Part shown: one piece after another, positions 41,844 to 48,918 of the stretch
Position numbering within the stretch: the stretch's first letter is position 1
Layout of the letters: every line of letters starts with the position of its first letter
IMG/VR virus record: IMGVR_UViG_3300024259_002152
Coordinates: 222,867 to 286,866 of that record
Reading direction: 5' to 3' (one strand)
Length of the DNA stretch: 64,000 nt
Source: a virus
Made by a program: the position numbers and the translations under genes
The notes under the pieces: generated by a model
Told to the model about the DNA's origin: nothing
Database searches by the model: none
Seen by the model: only the letters and a program-made list of their open reading frames with translations

Positions 41844-42188
41844 GGGGTCGAAAGGTTTTCGATTAGATTAGGAGAAATCAACGGCGTGTACGAGATAGTA
41901 GTTGGCTCGTTAAAAATCTACTAAAAACTGTAATTGGCAACAATTATGCAATGGCTGCCTAAGCAAAATTAGGTTGTCTATCTTCTGATTCCTATTAGGA
42001 AGAATAGGCAAAAGCAATAGGATAGCATAAACTCTTTTTCTCAAGAGAGGTGAAGCGAAATTAATTTGGGATAGAAATGATGAACCCTGTCAATTGGGGT
42101 CAGAGTTTTGAAATTTAAATAATTGACTACACACGTAGAAGTTGATTTTGAAATATTCTAAGACTGGGCTTCGATGCCCACGACTCCA
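41844..42188 (+). ncRNA. ssrA: tmRNA (transfer-messenger RNA)
   Basis: Acceptor stem GGGGTCG (41844-41850) pairs with CGACTCC (42181-42187), keeping the G3-U70 pair that alanyl-tRNA synthetase recognises. T arm TGGGC-TTCGAT-GCCCA at 42165-42180. 5' GG.TTTTCGATTAGA resembles the conserved GGATTCGAC region. Tag frame GTA ATT GGC AAC AAT TAT GCA ATG GCT GCC TAA at 41930-41962 gives, with the charged Ala, AVIGNNYAMAA, the same length as AANDENYALAA and ending in the protease-recognised AA. CCA is not encoded (ACT follows the discriminator position), so 3' CCA must be added. Would rescue stalled ribosomes with a phage-specific tag. Confidence 0.92.
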
Positions 42189-42236
42189 CTTTTAAAAAAA
42201 CGCCTATCAAAAAGGCATATAATAAGATAGGACATT

Positions 42237-42497
42237 ATGGACAATAAGGCAATAGACAGACCATTTGATGAAGAAATTCTTAAACAGGCAACCTCTATGG
42301 CTCAGGATTATCATATTGTCCTTGAGGGGGATCAGAAGTCAGGATTTGTTGGGACATGGTGCGAATATCCCTCAATTATAGGAGATGGAGAAACAAAAGA
42401 AGAATGTATAGAAAGCACTAGAGAAGCTATTACTGTTGCTCTTGCCTATTTGCTAGAGACAGGGCAAGAACTTCCTAAGGTGAATGAGGAACTATGA
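42237..42497 (+). CDS. HicB-like protein
   Basis: 86 residues: YHIVLEGDQKSGFVGTWCEYPSIIGDGETKEECIESTREAITVALAYLL is the HicB antitoxin partial RNase H-like fold (strands, G-x-x-E-P, D-G-x-T-x-E-E-a and helix). No HicA toxin gene is adjacent and no C-terminal DNA-binding domain is present. It may neutralise a host HicA or have been recruited for another role. Located right after tmRNA. Confidence 0.78.
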   Translation: MDNKAIDRPFDEEILKQATSMAQDYHIVLEGDQKSGFVGTWCEYPSIIGDGETKEECIESTREAITVALAYLLETGQELPKVNEEL

Positions 42498-42823
42498 TGG
42501 TAAAAGAAGTGATTTATGGAATCGGCCCAAATCCGATGGAAGAACAATATAGAGAGGAAGATATGGAGTGTTCTTCTTTTGTTGTTTATATCTGCGATAA
42601 GAAAACATGGGAAGAGAAACATTGTTGCAGCAGTTCGGTAGATAAGGAAATTATTAAAGAACTCAAGGAAGCAGGTTTTGAAGAGGTTACGTCCGCCGTT
42701 TTTACAACCATTGCCTCATGTTATCCAAAACTTACGATTGATGAATTAAGAAAGATGATAGAACGCCTTGGTTTTGTTCATAACGAAGATTTTGAGACAT
42801 ATATGATAAGCGCTTTTGAGTAA
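42494..42823 (+). CDS. Hypothetical protein, 109 aa
   Basis: ATG overlap with the HicB-like gene. Acidic, with Cys-rich CDKKTWEEKHCCSSS and a helical C-terminal part (PKLTIDELRKMIERLGF). No family recognised. Confidence 0.62.
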   Translation: MMVKEVIYGIGPNPMEEQYREEDMECSSFVVYICDKKTWEEKHCCSSSVDKEIIKELKEAGFEEVTSAVFTTIASCYPKLTIDELRKMIERLGFVHNEDFETYMISAFE

Positions 42824-42847
42824 GATCAATTATTATAAGGGGTTGTA

Positions 42848-43276
42848 ATGAAAAAAACTATATATGTATTGTTGTGTGTTTTATGTATATTTTTTTTGTC
42901 ATCATGTGCATTGTTTACGTCATCATATAATAGAAATGATAATTCATGTATTTTATCTGCCACGAATGTGGCAATTCATGATTTCGCAATTTATGAAAAC
43001 GAGATATTAGATAAATGTGCGGAGCAAGGAAATAAAGATTGTAAAAAGGGAGACAAAATTGAAGAGTGGCTTTTATTTTTAGAATCGATAGAAAAATACT
43101 TTGAAGAAGGTAAGTTGGACACTATTAATACTATTGTAAATAATATTATCAAAGATATGAAGAGATATGAGGTAGATAGTAAAATAGTTACAGATATTGA
43201 GAATATTAAAGTTGTTTTAGACTTAAAGTGTGTAGAAGGTATTAAAAAGAAAACTGTTCGTCATGCTGGAAGGTAG
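42848..43276 (+). CDS. Putative lipoprotein
   Basis: 142 residues. N-terminal MKKTIYVLLCVLCIFFLSSCALF is a lipoprotein signal peptide with lipobox LSSC, so Cys20 would be lipidated and the mature part sits outside the inner membrane. The rest is helical and charged (KIEEWLLFLESIEKYFEEGKLDTINTIVNNIIKDMK). Could act in superinfection exclusion or lysis (spanin-like) as phage lipoproteins do, but this is only a guess. Confidence 0.75.
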   Translation: MKKTIYVLLCVLCIFFLSSCALFTSSYNRNDNSCILSATNVAIHDFAIYENEILDKCAEQGNKDCKKGDKIEEWLLFLESIEKYFEEGKLDTINTIVNNIIKDMKRYEVDSKIVTDIENIKVVLDLKCVEGIKKKTVRHAGR

Positions 43277-43820
43277 TGAAACAGTGGTGAAAAAAGCATT
43301 TACTCTAATTGAAATGATGGTAGTGATGTCTATTATTAGTATGGTAGCTTCTGTGTATATGCCAACTCTTAATATTGCTCGACAACAGGCAGAATCAGTA
43401 TTATGTCAGAATAATTTATCATTACGGGGCAGAACAATAAGATCGGGTGTACAATTATCTGCAAATAATTGTCCTACTAGCGGAAAGAATTATGCTATTT
43501 TTTCTTTATCCGAAAATTTAGATAGATTGAGTTCAGAAGATGGCTTATTGTGTGATGCTGGAAATACTAGCACTGTTGAGCCGAGAATGCCATATAAAGA
43601 CATTGCATATCAGAATGTTCATAATGGTATTGCTGGTTCTATGGATTATACTTTAACAGGTGGTACTAATATGTTATTAGCTGACTTTTCTGTTAAGGGA
43701 GGTAAAGGGGTATTACCCACTTATGTTGGTATTCAATACTATTACGGAGATAATACAGGTTTTATATTTTGTGCTGATTATCCAAATGTATGGCCAGATC
43801 CATGGTTCCAACCTAACTGA
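43263..43820 (+). CDS. Type IV pilin/pseudopilin-like protein
   Basis: 185 residues from ATG 43263; in-frame GTG codons at 43284/43287 would start nearer the signal (VKKAFTLIEMMVVMSIISMVASVYMPTLNIARQQAESVLCQNNL). The FTLIEMM helix, with Glu at +5, is the class III prepilin signal, although position -1 is Ala rather than Gly. C-terminal part ends GFIFCADYPNVWPDPWF, like DUF1559/type II pseudopilins of Planctomycetes/Lentisphaerae. It could only be processed by a host prepilin peptidase. A pilin gene in a phage genome is unusual and may mimic or block a host pilus. Confidence 0.82.
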   Translation: MLEGSETVVKKAFTLIEMMVVMSIISMVASVYMPTLNIARQQAESVLCQNNLSLRGRTIRSGVQLSANNCPTSGKNYAIFSLSENLDRLSSEDGLLCDAGNTSTVEPRMPYKDIAYQNVHNGIAGSMDYTLTGGTNMLLADFSVKGGKGVLPTYVGIQYYYGDNTGFIFCADYPNVWPDPWFQPN

Positions 43821-43845
43821 ATGATTCAATCTATTTGATTTATTT

Positions 43846-43873
43846 AACCTTGTCTTATTGGCAGGGTTTTTTT
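43846..43873 (+). terminator. Rho-independent terminator
   Basis: AACCTTG (43846-43852) pairs with CAGGGTT (43862-43868, one G-U), followed by a run of Ts to 43873. It ends the pseudopilin transcript just before promoter P4. Confidence 0.75.
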
Positions 43874-43887
43874 ACGCCAAAATTATT

Positions 43888-43915
43888 TTGAAAGTGAAAG
43901 TCAATAAAGTATAAT
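43888..43915 (+). promoter_or_regulatory. Promoter, TTGAAA-GTGAAA class (P4), before sigma 2
   Basis: TTGAAA 43888-43893, GTGAAAGT, TATAAT 43910-43915, spacer 16 bp. Gene start at 43947. Confidence 0.8.
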
Positions 43916-43946
43916 GATTACAAAGTAACTTGATTGAACATTAGAG

Positions 43947-44498
43947 ATGAATAAAACATACCTAACAGAGCCGCAGAGAAAACTGATAACAGATAATTAT
44001 CGGTTATTAAGGCATTTTATAGGTCGATCAATTAAGAACAAAGTTGTTCCGAGATATCTAGAACATGAATTTATTAGTAAAATATTGCTTAAATTCTGTA
44101 TTTCTGCCTTAAAGTTTGATGAAGAATTAGGATATAAATTTTCTACTTATGCTTATAGGGGTTTTCAATTAGGTTTAAAGGATGTTCTATCTTATGAAAA
44201 TACTAGATTTGGACAAATATGTTATTTAGAAGATGTGGAGCAATATGAGATAGAATGTGAGAAAGTTGATGAACTAAGAGATGATTTTTTTTATGATTTT
44301 ATTGATAATATAGATTTGGGTTCAAGAGATAAATCTATTATGGAGGATTATTATTATGAGGGATTGTCATTTTCTAAGATAGGGCAGAAAAAGAATTTAA
44401 CAGGGGAGGCAGTTCGATTGGTTGTTGATAGGTCTTTAAATAAAATTAGACATATGGTTCACAAAAGAAGATTAAATATGGAAGATTTTTATAAGTAG
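43947..44498 (+). CDS. Sigma-70 family-like transcription factor (sigma 2)
   Basis: 183 residues. Region 2-like LISDNYRLLRHFIGRSIKNKV type helix pair, ALKFDEELGYKFSTYAYRGFQLGLKDVL (the FSTYA motif of region 2.3-2.4 that opens DNA), then region 4-like SIMEDYYYEGLSFSKIGQKKNLTGEAVRLVVDRSLNKIRHM (helix-turn-helix). Shorter than primary sigma factors and lacking region 1. Transcribed from its own class promoter, so a cascade is possible. Confidence 0.83.
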   Translation: MNKTYLTEPQRKLITDNYRLLRHFIGRSIKNKVVPRYLEHEFISKILLKFCISALKFDEELGYKFSTYAYRGFQLGLKDVLSYENTRFGQICYLEDVEQYEIECEKVDELRDDFFYDFIDNIDLGSRDKSIMEDYYYEGLSFSKIGQKKNLTGEAVRLVVDRSLNKIRHMVHKRRLNMEDFYK

Positions 44499-44505
44499 GA
44501 ATAAT

Positions 44506-45081
44506 ATGATGAAGCAAAGGGTAGTTAAATCGGAGAAATTAACTAATAATAAATGGATTAATTTATTTAAGGTCCAATATATTAACTCTAAAGAGAAAGT
44601 ATGTAATTGGGTTTTCGCGTCTCGAAAAAAAGATCCTTTCACAGATAAAAAAATAGACGCGGTAGTTCTGGTTGTCACTGTTGATACTCCTAAAGGTCGA
44701 ATGCTTGTAGTGATAAAAGAATACCGAGCACCTCTTGCAGATTATGAGTATGGTTTCCCTGCTGGTCTGATAGATCCAGGAATGACAATAGCAGAAACAG
44801 TTAAAAAAGAATTAAAGGAAGAAACAGGGCTAGATTTAGTTAGGATTATAGGAGAGAGCGGTCCAGTTTATTCTTCTGCTGGATTGTCCGATGAAGCGGT
44901 TACTATGGTATTTGTTGAAGCAGAAGGAGAAATGAATACAGATCATCAAGAAGATACTGAAGATATAGAAGTATTCCTTTATGATATAAATGATATTAGT
45001 GATTTACTAACATCTGATAAAAAAATAGGAGCCAAAGCTTGGGGAGTTTTATACTATTACTCTCAGATTGGGAAAATATAA
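44506..45081 (+). CDS. NUDIX hydrolase with atypical box
   Basis: 191 residues. NUDIX core GLIDPGMTIAETVKKELKEETGL: the KELKEETG part keeps the catalytic Glu pair, but the upstream Glu of Gx5E is Met and the Arg of REU is Lys. The surrounding pattern (LVVIKEYRAPLADYEYGFPAG) resembles ADP-ribose/nucleotide-sugar pyrophosphatases. Activity may be changed by the box differences. Confidence 0.8.
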   Translation: MMKQRVVKSEKLTNNKWINLFKVQYINSKEKVCNWVFASRKKDPFTDKKIDAVVLVVTVDTPKGRMLVVIKEYRAPLADYEYGFPAGLIDPGMTIAETVKKELKEETGLDLVRIIGESGPVYSSAGLSDEAVTMVFVEAEGEMNTDHQEDTEDIEVFLYDINDISDLLTSDKKIGAKAWGVLYYYSQIGKI

Positions 45082-45086
45082 ATATT

Positions 45087-45755
45087 ATGGTTGAAGGGCA
45101 AGAATCAAGTGAAACTAAATTTACTTTTGAAGAGGTAAGGAGTCATTTATACAAGCAAGCTATTAAAGTGCATAAACGATTTTACGGAAGATATGAAATT
45201 AATGAGTTGGTTAATGAGGTGTGGGTCAAAGGAAGTATTCAAGAATTAGAAAATATAAAATATGTTTCTGCGAGAGCATATTATGATATGATTGATTATA
45301 TTAGAGTGATAGAAGGTAAATGTATGACATATAAAGGTATGTCATATCGTGCTCCGAGGGCAAAAAATAATATGCATTCTAGCACAATAGATATTGGCAC
45401 GCAGCAGCTTGATATTTTCTATGGATATGGAAGTCATGATCGTGATTTTTTTGATCGTCAAGAAGATACTAAGAGAAGCTATATTGATTATGTTGATGAT
45501 AAAGACGAAGTAGAATATATATTATCTCATCTTTCTGAACAGCATTTAGATTTTATAAAAAAGCATTTCTTCGAAGGGTTAACTTTAAAAGAAATTGCTA
45601 AACAATTTCAAATAGCAAAACGAACAGCATGGGGTAGGCGTCATAAAATTTTAAAGAATATAAGAATGGAGCGTATGTCAATATTTCTAAGAGCAAAATA
45701 TTTAAGAGAATATAGAAAAAGAAAGAGAGATTCAAATGCCTACCTATCAATATAA
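45087..45755 (+). CDS. Sigma-70 family-like transcription factor (sigma 3)
   Basis: Start ATG 45087 (MVEGQESSETKF). 222 residues: region 2-like part (LYKQAIKVHKRFYGRYEINELVNEVWVKGSIQELENIKYVSARAYYDMIDYIRVIEGK) and region 4-like HTH (HLSEQHLDFIKKHFFEGLTLKEIAKQFQIAKRTAWGRRHKILKNI). The C terminus is basic (KYLREYRKRKRD). Third sigma-like gene in the window. Overlaps the next gene by 20 bp. Confidence 0.8.
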   Translation: MVEGQESSETKFTFEEVRSHLYKQAIKVHKRFYGRYEINELVNEVWVKGSIQELENIKYVSARAYYDMIDYIRVIEGKCMTYKGMSYRAPRAKNNMHSSTIDIGTQQLDIFYGYGSHDRDFFDRQEDTKRSYIDYVDDKDEVEYILSHLSEQHLDFIKKHFFEGLTLKEIAKQFQIAKRTAWGRRHKILKNIRMERMSIFLRAKYLREYRKRKRDSNAYLSI

Positions 45756-46002
45756 ATGCTCAGCTTGTGATTATGAGTTTGAACTTATGCAAAGCATAAT
45801 AGATTCTGCTAAAAAGAAGTGTCCAACGTGTGGCAAAATGAAACTTAAAAGATTAATAGGTGCGGGTTCAGCAGTTATTTTTAAAGGTTCAGGTTTTCAT
45901 TGCAATGATTATAAATCTGACAATTATAAACAAAGCGTTGAAAAGAAACCTGTTTTTAGCAATAAAACAATTAAAAAAGGTCCTGCCAAAACACAAATCT
46001 AA
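45736..46002 (+). CDS. FmdB-type zinc-ribbon protein
   Basis: 88 residues. MPTYQYKCSACDYEFELMQSI... KKKCPTCGKMKLKRLIGAGSAVIFKGSGFHCNDY is the classical FmdB/regulatory zinc-ribbon pattern (two CxxC knuckles then G.GSAV.FKG.GF). Function of the family is not well defined; metal and nucleic acid binding are proposed. Basic tail. Confidence 0.88.
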   Translation: MPTYQYKCSACDYEFELMQSIIDSAKKKCPTCGKMKLKRLIGAGSAVIFKGSGFHCNDYKSDNYKQSVEKKPVFSNKTIKKGPAKTQI

Positions 46003-46095
46003 TGATAAAAGTGACTTATGTTATGTTGTTATTGTGATTTTCCCATCATTGTAAGTCTTGTATTCTCAAGCAATTAAAAATCTTTATATTTTCAC

Positions 46096-46123
46096 TTGAA
46101 AGTGAAAGTGCTAATTATATAAT
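46096..46123 (+). promoter_or_regulatory. Promoter, TTGAAA-GTGAAA class (P5), before envelope module
   Basis: TTGAAA 46096-46101, GTGAAAGT, TATAAT 46118-46123, spacer 16 bp. It reads into the 46178-48823 genes. Confidence 0.78.
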
Positions 46124-46177
46124 TGTAGTCAGTTGTTAGAGTTTCAATTTATTACTTTTTTTATGGAGATCCGAAAG

Positions 46178-46852
46178 ATGAAGAACTGGAAGAAAATTAC
46201 ACTAGCGGTTATTGTTGCTGTGGCATTTATGTTTGCCTCAGTCGGAGAGTTGGCGGCCAGGGGGGGTAGAAGTGGTGGTGGAGGGGGTTTCAGAAGTAGT
46301 GGTAGGTCAAGATCTACAACAAGGTCAACAAGATCAACAAGATCAACACGAAAAGCACCATCGAAAAAGTCGGCCAGTAAGGCCAGAACAAAAGCTGCTC
46401 CAAAAAGGACAGCAGCACAACAAAAATCTTATGAAGCAGCTAAGAAGAATGGCACAGCTTTTAAAAGTAAAGCAGACGCCACTAAGGCATTCAAAACAAA
46501 GAATGCAAAACAATATACTTCTAAGTATGCTGCTAAGCCTGCAACACGACCTTCTCATATCCCTCAGACAACATCGGTAAATGGTAAAAATGTTAATGTA
46601 ACATATAATGTTTCACATGGAGGGTATGGATATATGAATCCTATGGGTACATGGATGATGTATGATGCTATGACTGATGCTATTATGCTATCTGCCCTTA
46701 TGAGTCGCAACAACTATCATTATGATACTATTGCTCCAGTAGGTCATAATGGAGTTCATCATCGCACTTCTGCTTTTACCTACCTTGGATTGGCACTCGT
46801 TGCTGTGGTTGTTATTCTTATCTTTGTTGCAATTTTCAAACGTGGAGTATGA
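46178..46852 (+). CDS. Secreted/membrane protein with Gly and Ser-Arg-Thr-rich region
   Basis: Start ATG 46178 (MKNWKKITLAVIVAVAFMFASVGELAA), a signal peptide with AxA-like cleavage. 224 residues: then GGRSGGGGGF, a basic Ser/Arg/Thr repeat (RSTTRSTRSTRSTRKAPSKKSASKAR), a basic middle, and a C-terminal TM segment (FTYLGLALVAVVVILIFVAIF) followed by KRGV. A single-pass protein with a basic ectodomain, which could bind envelope polymers or nucleic acid. First gene of the PspA/ion-channel module. Confidence 0.72.
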   Translation: MKNWKKITLAVIVAVAFMFASVGELAARGGRSGGGGGFRSSGRSRSTTRSTRSTRSTRKAPSKKSASKARTKAAPKRTAAQQKSYEAAKKNGTAFKSKADATKAFKTKNAKQYTSKYAAKPATRPSHIPQTTSVNGKNVNVTYNVSHGGYGYMNPMGTWMMYDAMTDAIMLSALMSRNNYHYDTIAPVGHNGVHHRTSAFTYLGLALVAVVVILIFVAIFKRGV

Positions 46853-46855
46853 TTA

Positions 46856-47569
46856 ATGAGAACCACAGATAAAACTACATTAGCTTATTGGGAACAAATT
46901 CAGAGAGGAGATTTAATTCAACTCTCTGACGAACAGACTATTGCTGATCTGATGGAAGATGGTTGTCAAAATATAGAGCATGGTGCAGATTTTGAGGTAA
47001 CAAGAATACGGAAGATATCTGCTCAACAAGGTTCTGCTCGTTGGCTTATATTTGATATATCTCTTTCTAGTTTTCAGTGGGTTGTAGTTGTAAAATCTGT
47101 AGGTGTGGGTCTTGATGTCAAAGTTTGTTATACTCCTGATGATTTTAATGATGGTAGTCGTCAGGATATGATGGATAACGATTGTCTCTGGCTTTTTGAA
47201 AATCGTGACAATATCGATAGTTCTACACTCTCCGAACTTACTTTTGCTTCTTGTATTGAAGAAGGAGAAGATACCATTTATAGTACAAATGGGTCAGAGT
47301 TTGGAGAGTGTAGAGAATATGATGAAAAGTCATTTGCTACCATTACTGAATATCTTACAGAATCTGATGTAGAAAATCCTGAGTTGATAATTCTTGAGTT
47401 TAATAATATTGAAGAATGGTCTAATTCAGAAGAACAAGAAGATGAAGATGATTTTGAAGAGATATCGGTAGAACATTCATCTGGTGTCACGATAGACGAA
47501 GAAAATAGTTTTATTACTTTTCTTCAGGGGTGTAGAGTGGATCTGAATGATATCAAATTGTTAAAGTAA
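46856..47569 (+). CDS. Hypothetical acidic protein of the envelope module
   Basis: 237 residues. Beta-rich core (GADFEVTRIRKISAQQGSARWLIFDISLSSFQWVVVVKSVGVGLDVKVCYTP) and a very acidic C-terminal part (NSEEQEDEDDFEEISVEHS). Could belong to the DUF4178/DUF2491 type that accompanies PspA homologues, but I cannot verify it. Begins 3 bp after the previous stop. Confidence 0.55.
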   Translation: MRTTDKTTLAYWEQIQRGDLIQLSDEQTIADLMEDGCQNIEHGADFEVTRIRKISAQQGSARWLIFDISLSSFQWVVVVKSVGVGLDVKVCYTPDDFNDGSRQDMMDNDCLWLFENRDNIDSSTLSELTFASCIEEGEDTIYSTNGSEFGECREYDEKSFATITEYLTESDVENPELIILEFNNIEEWSNSEEQEDEDDFEEISVEHSSGVTIDEENSFITFLQGCRVDLNDIKLLK

Positions 47570-47616
47570 AGTGTTTTAGGATAATATTAAAAATTAATAG
47601 TTTTAGGAGTAATGTT

Positions 47617-48069
47617 GTGAATGATATTAAAAGTATAGTAGATGTAGAGCGTATTCTTGCAGAACAGGGATATAAGGTTCAAATGAATGAAAACAGTGTT
47701 ACTATTTCTGTGGGAAGTGATGCTGCTCCTTTTCCATGTCTTATTCTGATGGATGAGACTGACCTAACTGTTGTTTGTGAGGTTATGACATATGGGCAAT
47801 TGATGGAGAGAATTGCTCCTGATATGAGAGAAGATTTTTACATGACTCTCTTGGACATGAACTCTCAGACTAAGCCATACTCTTTTTCTATTCTGAGTGA
47901 TATAGATGGGGAGGGAGATGAGAGAGATCAATGGCCGCTCGTGTTGATTAATAGCATTCCCGTTGGGGATATTTCTCAAGACGAATTACTTGCGGCTATG
48001 AGAGGTTTGAGTGCGGCTTTGCTAACAGCGAAGAATATATTCGATGTAAGCCTTGTCGAATCTTTATGA
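47617..48069 (+). CDS. YbjN/DUF2170-like (YjfI-type) protein
   Basis: 150 residues, GTG start after TAGGAG. VERILAEQGYKVQMNENSVTISVGSDAAPFPCLILMDETDLTVVCEVM... FYMTLLDMNSQTKPYSFSILSD... LVLINSIPVGDISQDELLAAMRGL: alternating strand-helix layout of YbjN/type III chaperone-like proteins. E. coli yjfI lies beside the pspA paralogue yjfJ, the same arrangement seen here (48152). Assignment is by pattern and context. Confidence 0.6.
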   Translation: MNDIKSIVDVERILAEQGYKVQMNENSVTISVGSDAAPFPCLILMDETDLTVVCEVMTYGQLMERIAPDMREDFYMTLLDMNSQTKPYSFSILSDIDGEGDERDQWPLVLINSIPVGDISQDELLAAMRGLSAALLTAKNIFDVSLVESL

Positions 48070-48151
48070 GATAGAGAAGATAATAAGTTAGTATTTAACT
48101 ATTGTCTCAATTGCTAAACAATAATAAATTTTAAGTTAGGAGTATATGATT

Positions 48152-48823
48152 ATGGCAAGTTTTTGGAAGATGTTCAAAAATAGTGTTAGAGAGAAGAAGG
48201 ATAAAGCTGCTGAAAAAATGGCAGATCCGATTCGGGATGGCAAATTTGCTATCGAAGATTCTAAAGGAAAATTGGCAGATATACAAGGTAAGATTGCTAC
48301 ATATTCTGCACAGATCAAGAAGAATCAACGTGATTATGATGCCGAGGTGGCAGAGGTTAGGAAATGGGGGAATCTTGCTAAAAAAGCAGCAGAAGCGAGT
48401 AATGAAGAAGACGTGCGTAAATGCATTACTCTTAAAACTCAGGCTCAGCAACGTGCCGATAATCTTAAGAAAATGATCACTCAAGATGAAGGCATGCTTA
48501 ACAGTATGAAGAGTCAGTGGCAGACAAAGAACAATCAAGTTAGTCAGGCTGAAAGTAATCATTCTCAGCTAGCAGTTCGCAAACAAATGGCCGAAGCGAG
48601 AAAAGAATTTGCCAAATCTTCTCAAGGTCTCGACTCGGACAGTTGTTTTTCAGAATTGGACAAGCTTCAACAGTCGGTAGAAGCTGATGAGTGCGAGGCA
48701 GAGGCATATGAAGAAATGGCACCTACGAATGACCTCGAAGATATGTCAAGTAAGTATGGAGCTTCAGGCGATTCGGCTGTGGATGATGAAGTAGCCAAAA
48801 TGATGGCTAATGCTAAAAAGTAG
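48152..48823 (+). CDS. pspA: PspA/IM30 (ESCRT-III-like) family protein
   Basis: Start ATG 48152 (MASFWKMFKNSVREKK), 9 nt after AGGAG; ATG 48146 is only 3 nt from it. 223 residues, nearly all helix: DPIRDGKFAIEDSKGKLADIQGKIATYSAQIKKNQRDYDAEVAEVRKWGNLAKKAAEASNEEDVRKCITLKTQAQQRADNLKKMI... corresponds to the PspA hairpin of helices alpha1-3, then a C-terminal acidic part. PspA proteins assemble on and stabilise stressed inner membrane. E. coli YjfJ-like subgroup. With the adjacent channel and YjfI-like protein this is a membrane-stress module. Confidence 0.82.
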   Translation: MASFWKMFKNSVREKKDKAAEKMADPIRDGKFAIEDSKGKLADIQGKIATYSAQIKKNQRDYDAEVAEVRKWGNLAKKAAEASNEEDVRKCITLKTQAQQRADNLKKMITQDEGMLNSMKSQWQTKNNQVSQAESNHSQLAVRKQMAEARKEFAKSSQGLDSDSCFSELDKLQQSVEADECEAEAYEEMAPTNDLEDMSSKYGASGDSAVDDEVAKMMANAKK

Positions 48824-48848
48824 TTAATAAACTTTTAGCTATGATTGG

Positions 48849-48905
48849 AACTTCCTATGATGTATTGTGGATTGTTGTTCACCTACTCATAGGAAGTTTT
48901 TCTTT
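48849..48905 (+). terminator. Rho-independent terminator
   Basis: AACTTCCTATGA (48849-48860) pairs with TCATAGGAAGTT (48887-48898) through 12 bp across a 26-nt loop, followed by TTTTCTTT. It lies between pspA and the channel gene; read-through or an unseen promoter would be needed for the latter. Confidence 0.7.
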
Positions 48906-48918
48906 AAAGAGGATAATG

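Noticed and set aside
41318-41881. Open frames of 67-93 codons on the - strand across the structured RNA
   Set aside because: They overlap each other in several frames, lack ribosome binding sites and cover stable hairpins; the region reads better as RNA.
46212-46580. 122-codon + strand frame inside the Ser/Arg protein gene
   Set aside because: It is an out-of-frame shadow of a repetitive Arg/Ser-rich coding region with a better start and signal peptide in the other frame.
48841-48918. Longer N terminus for the channel protein from ATG 48841
   Set aside because: It would be translated across a terminator hairpin and would bury the signal peptide; ATG 48919 has a good SD.
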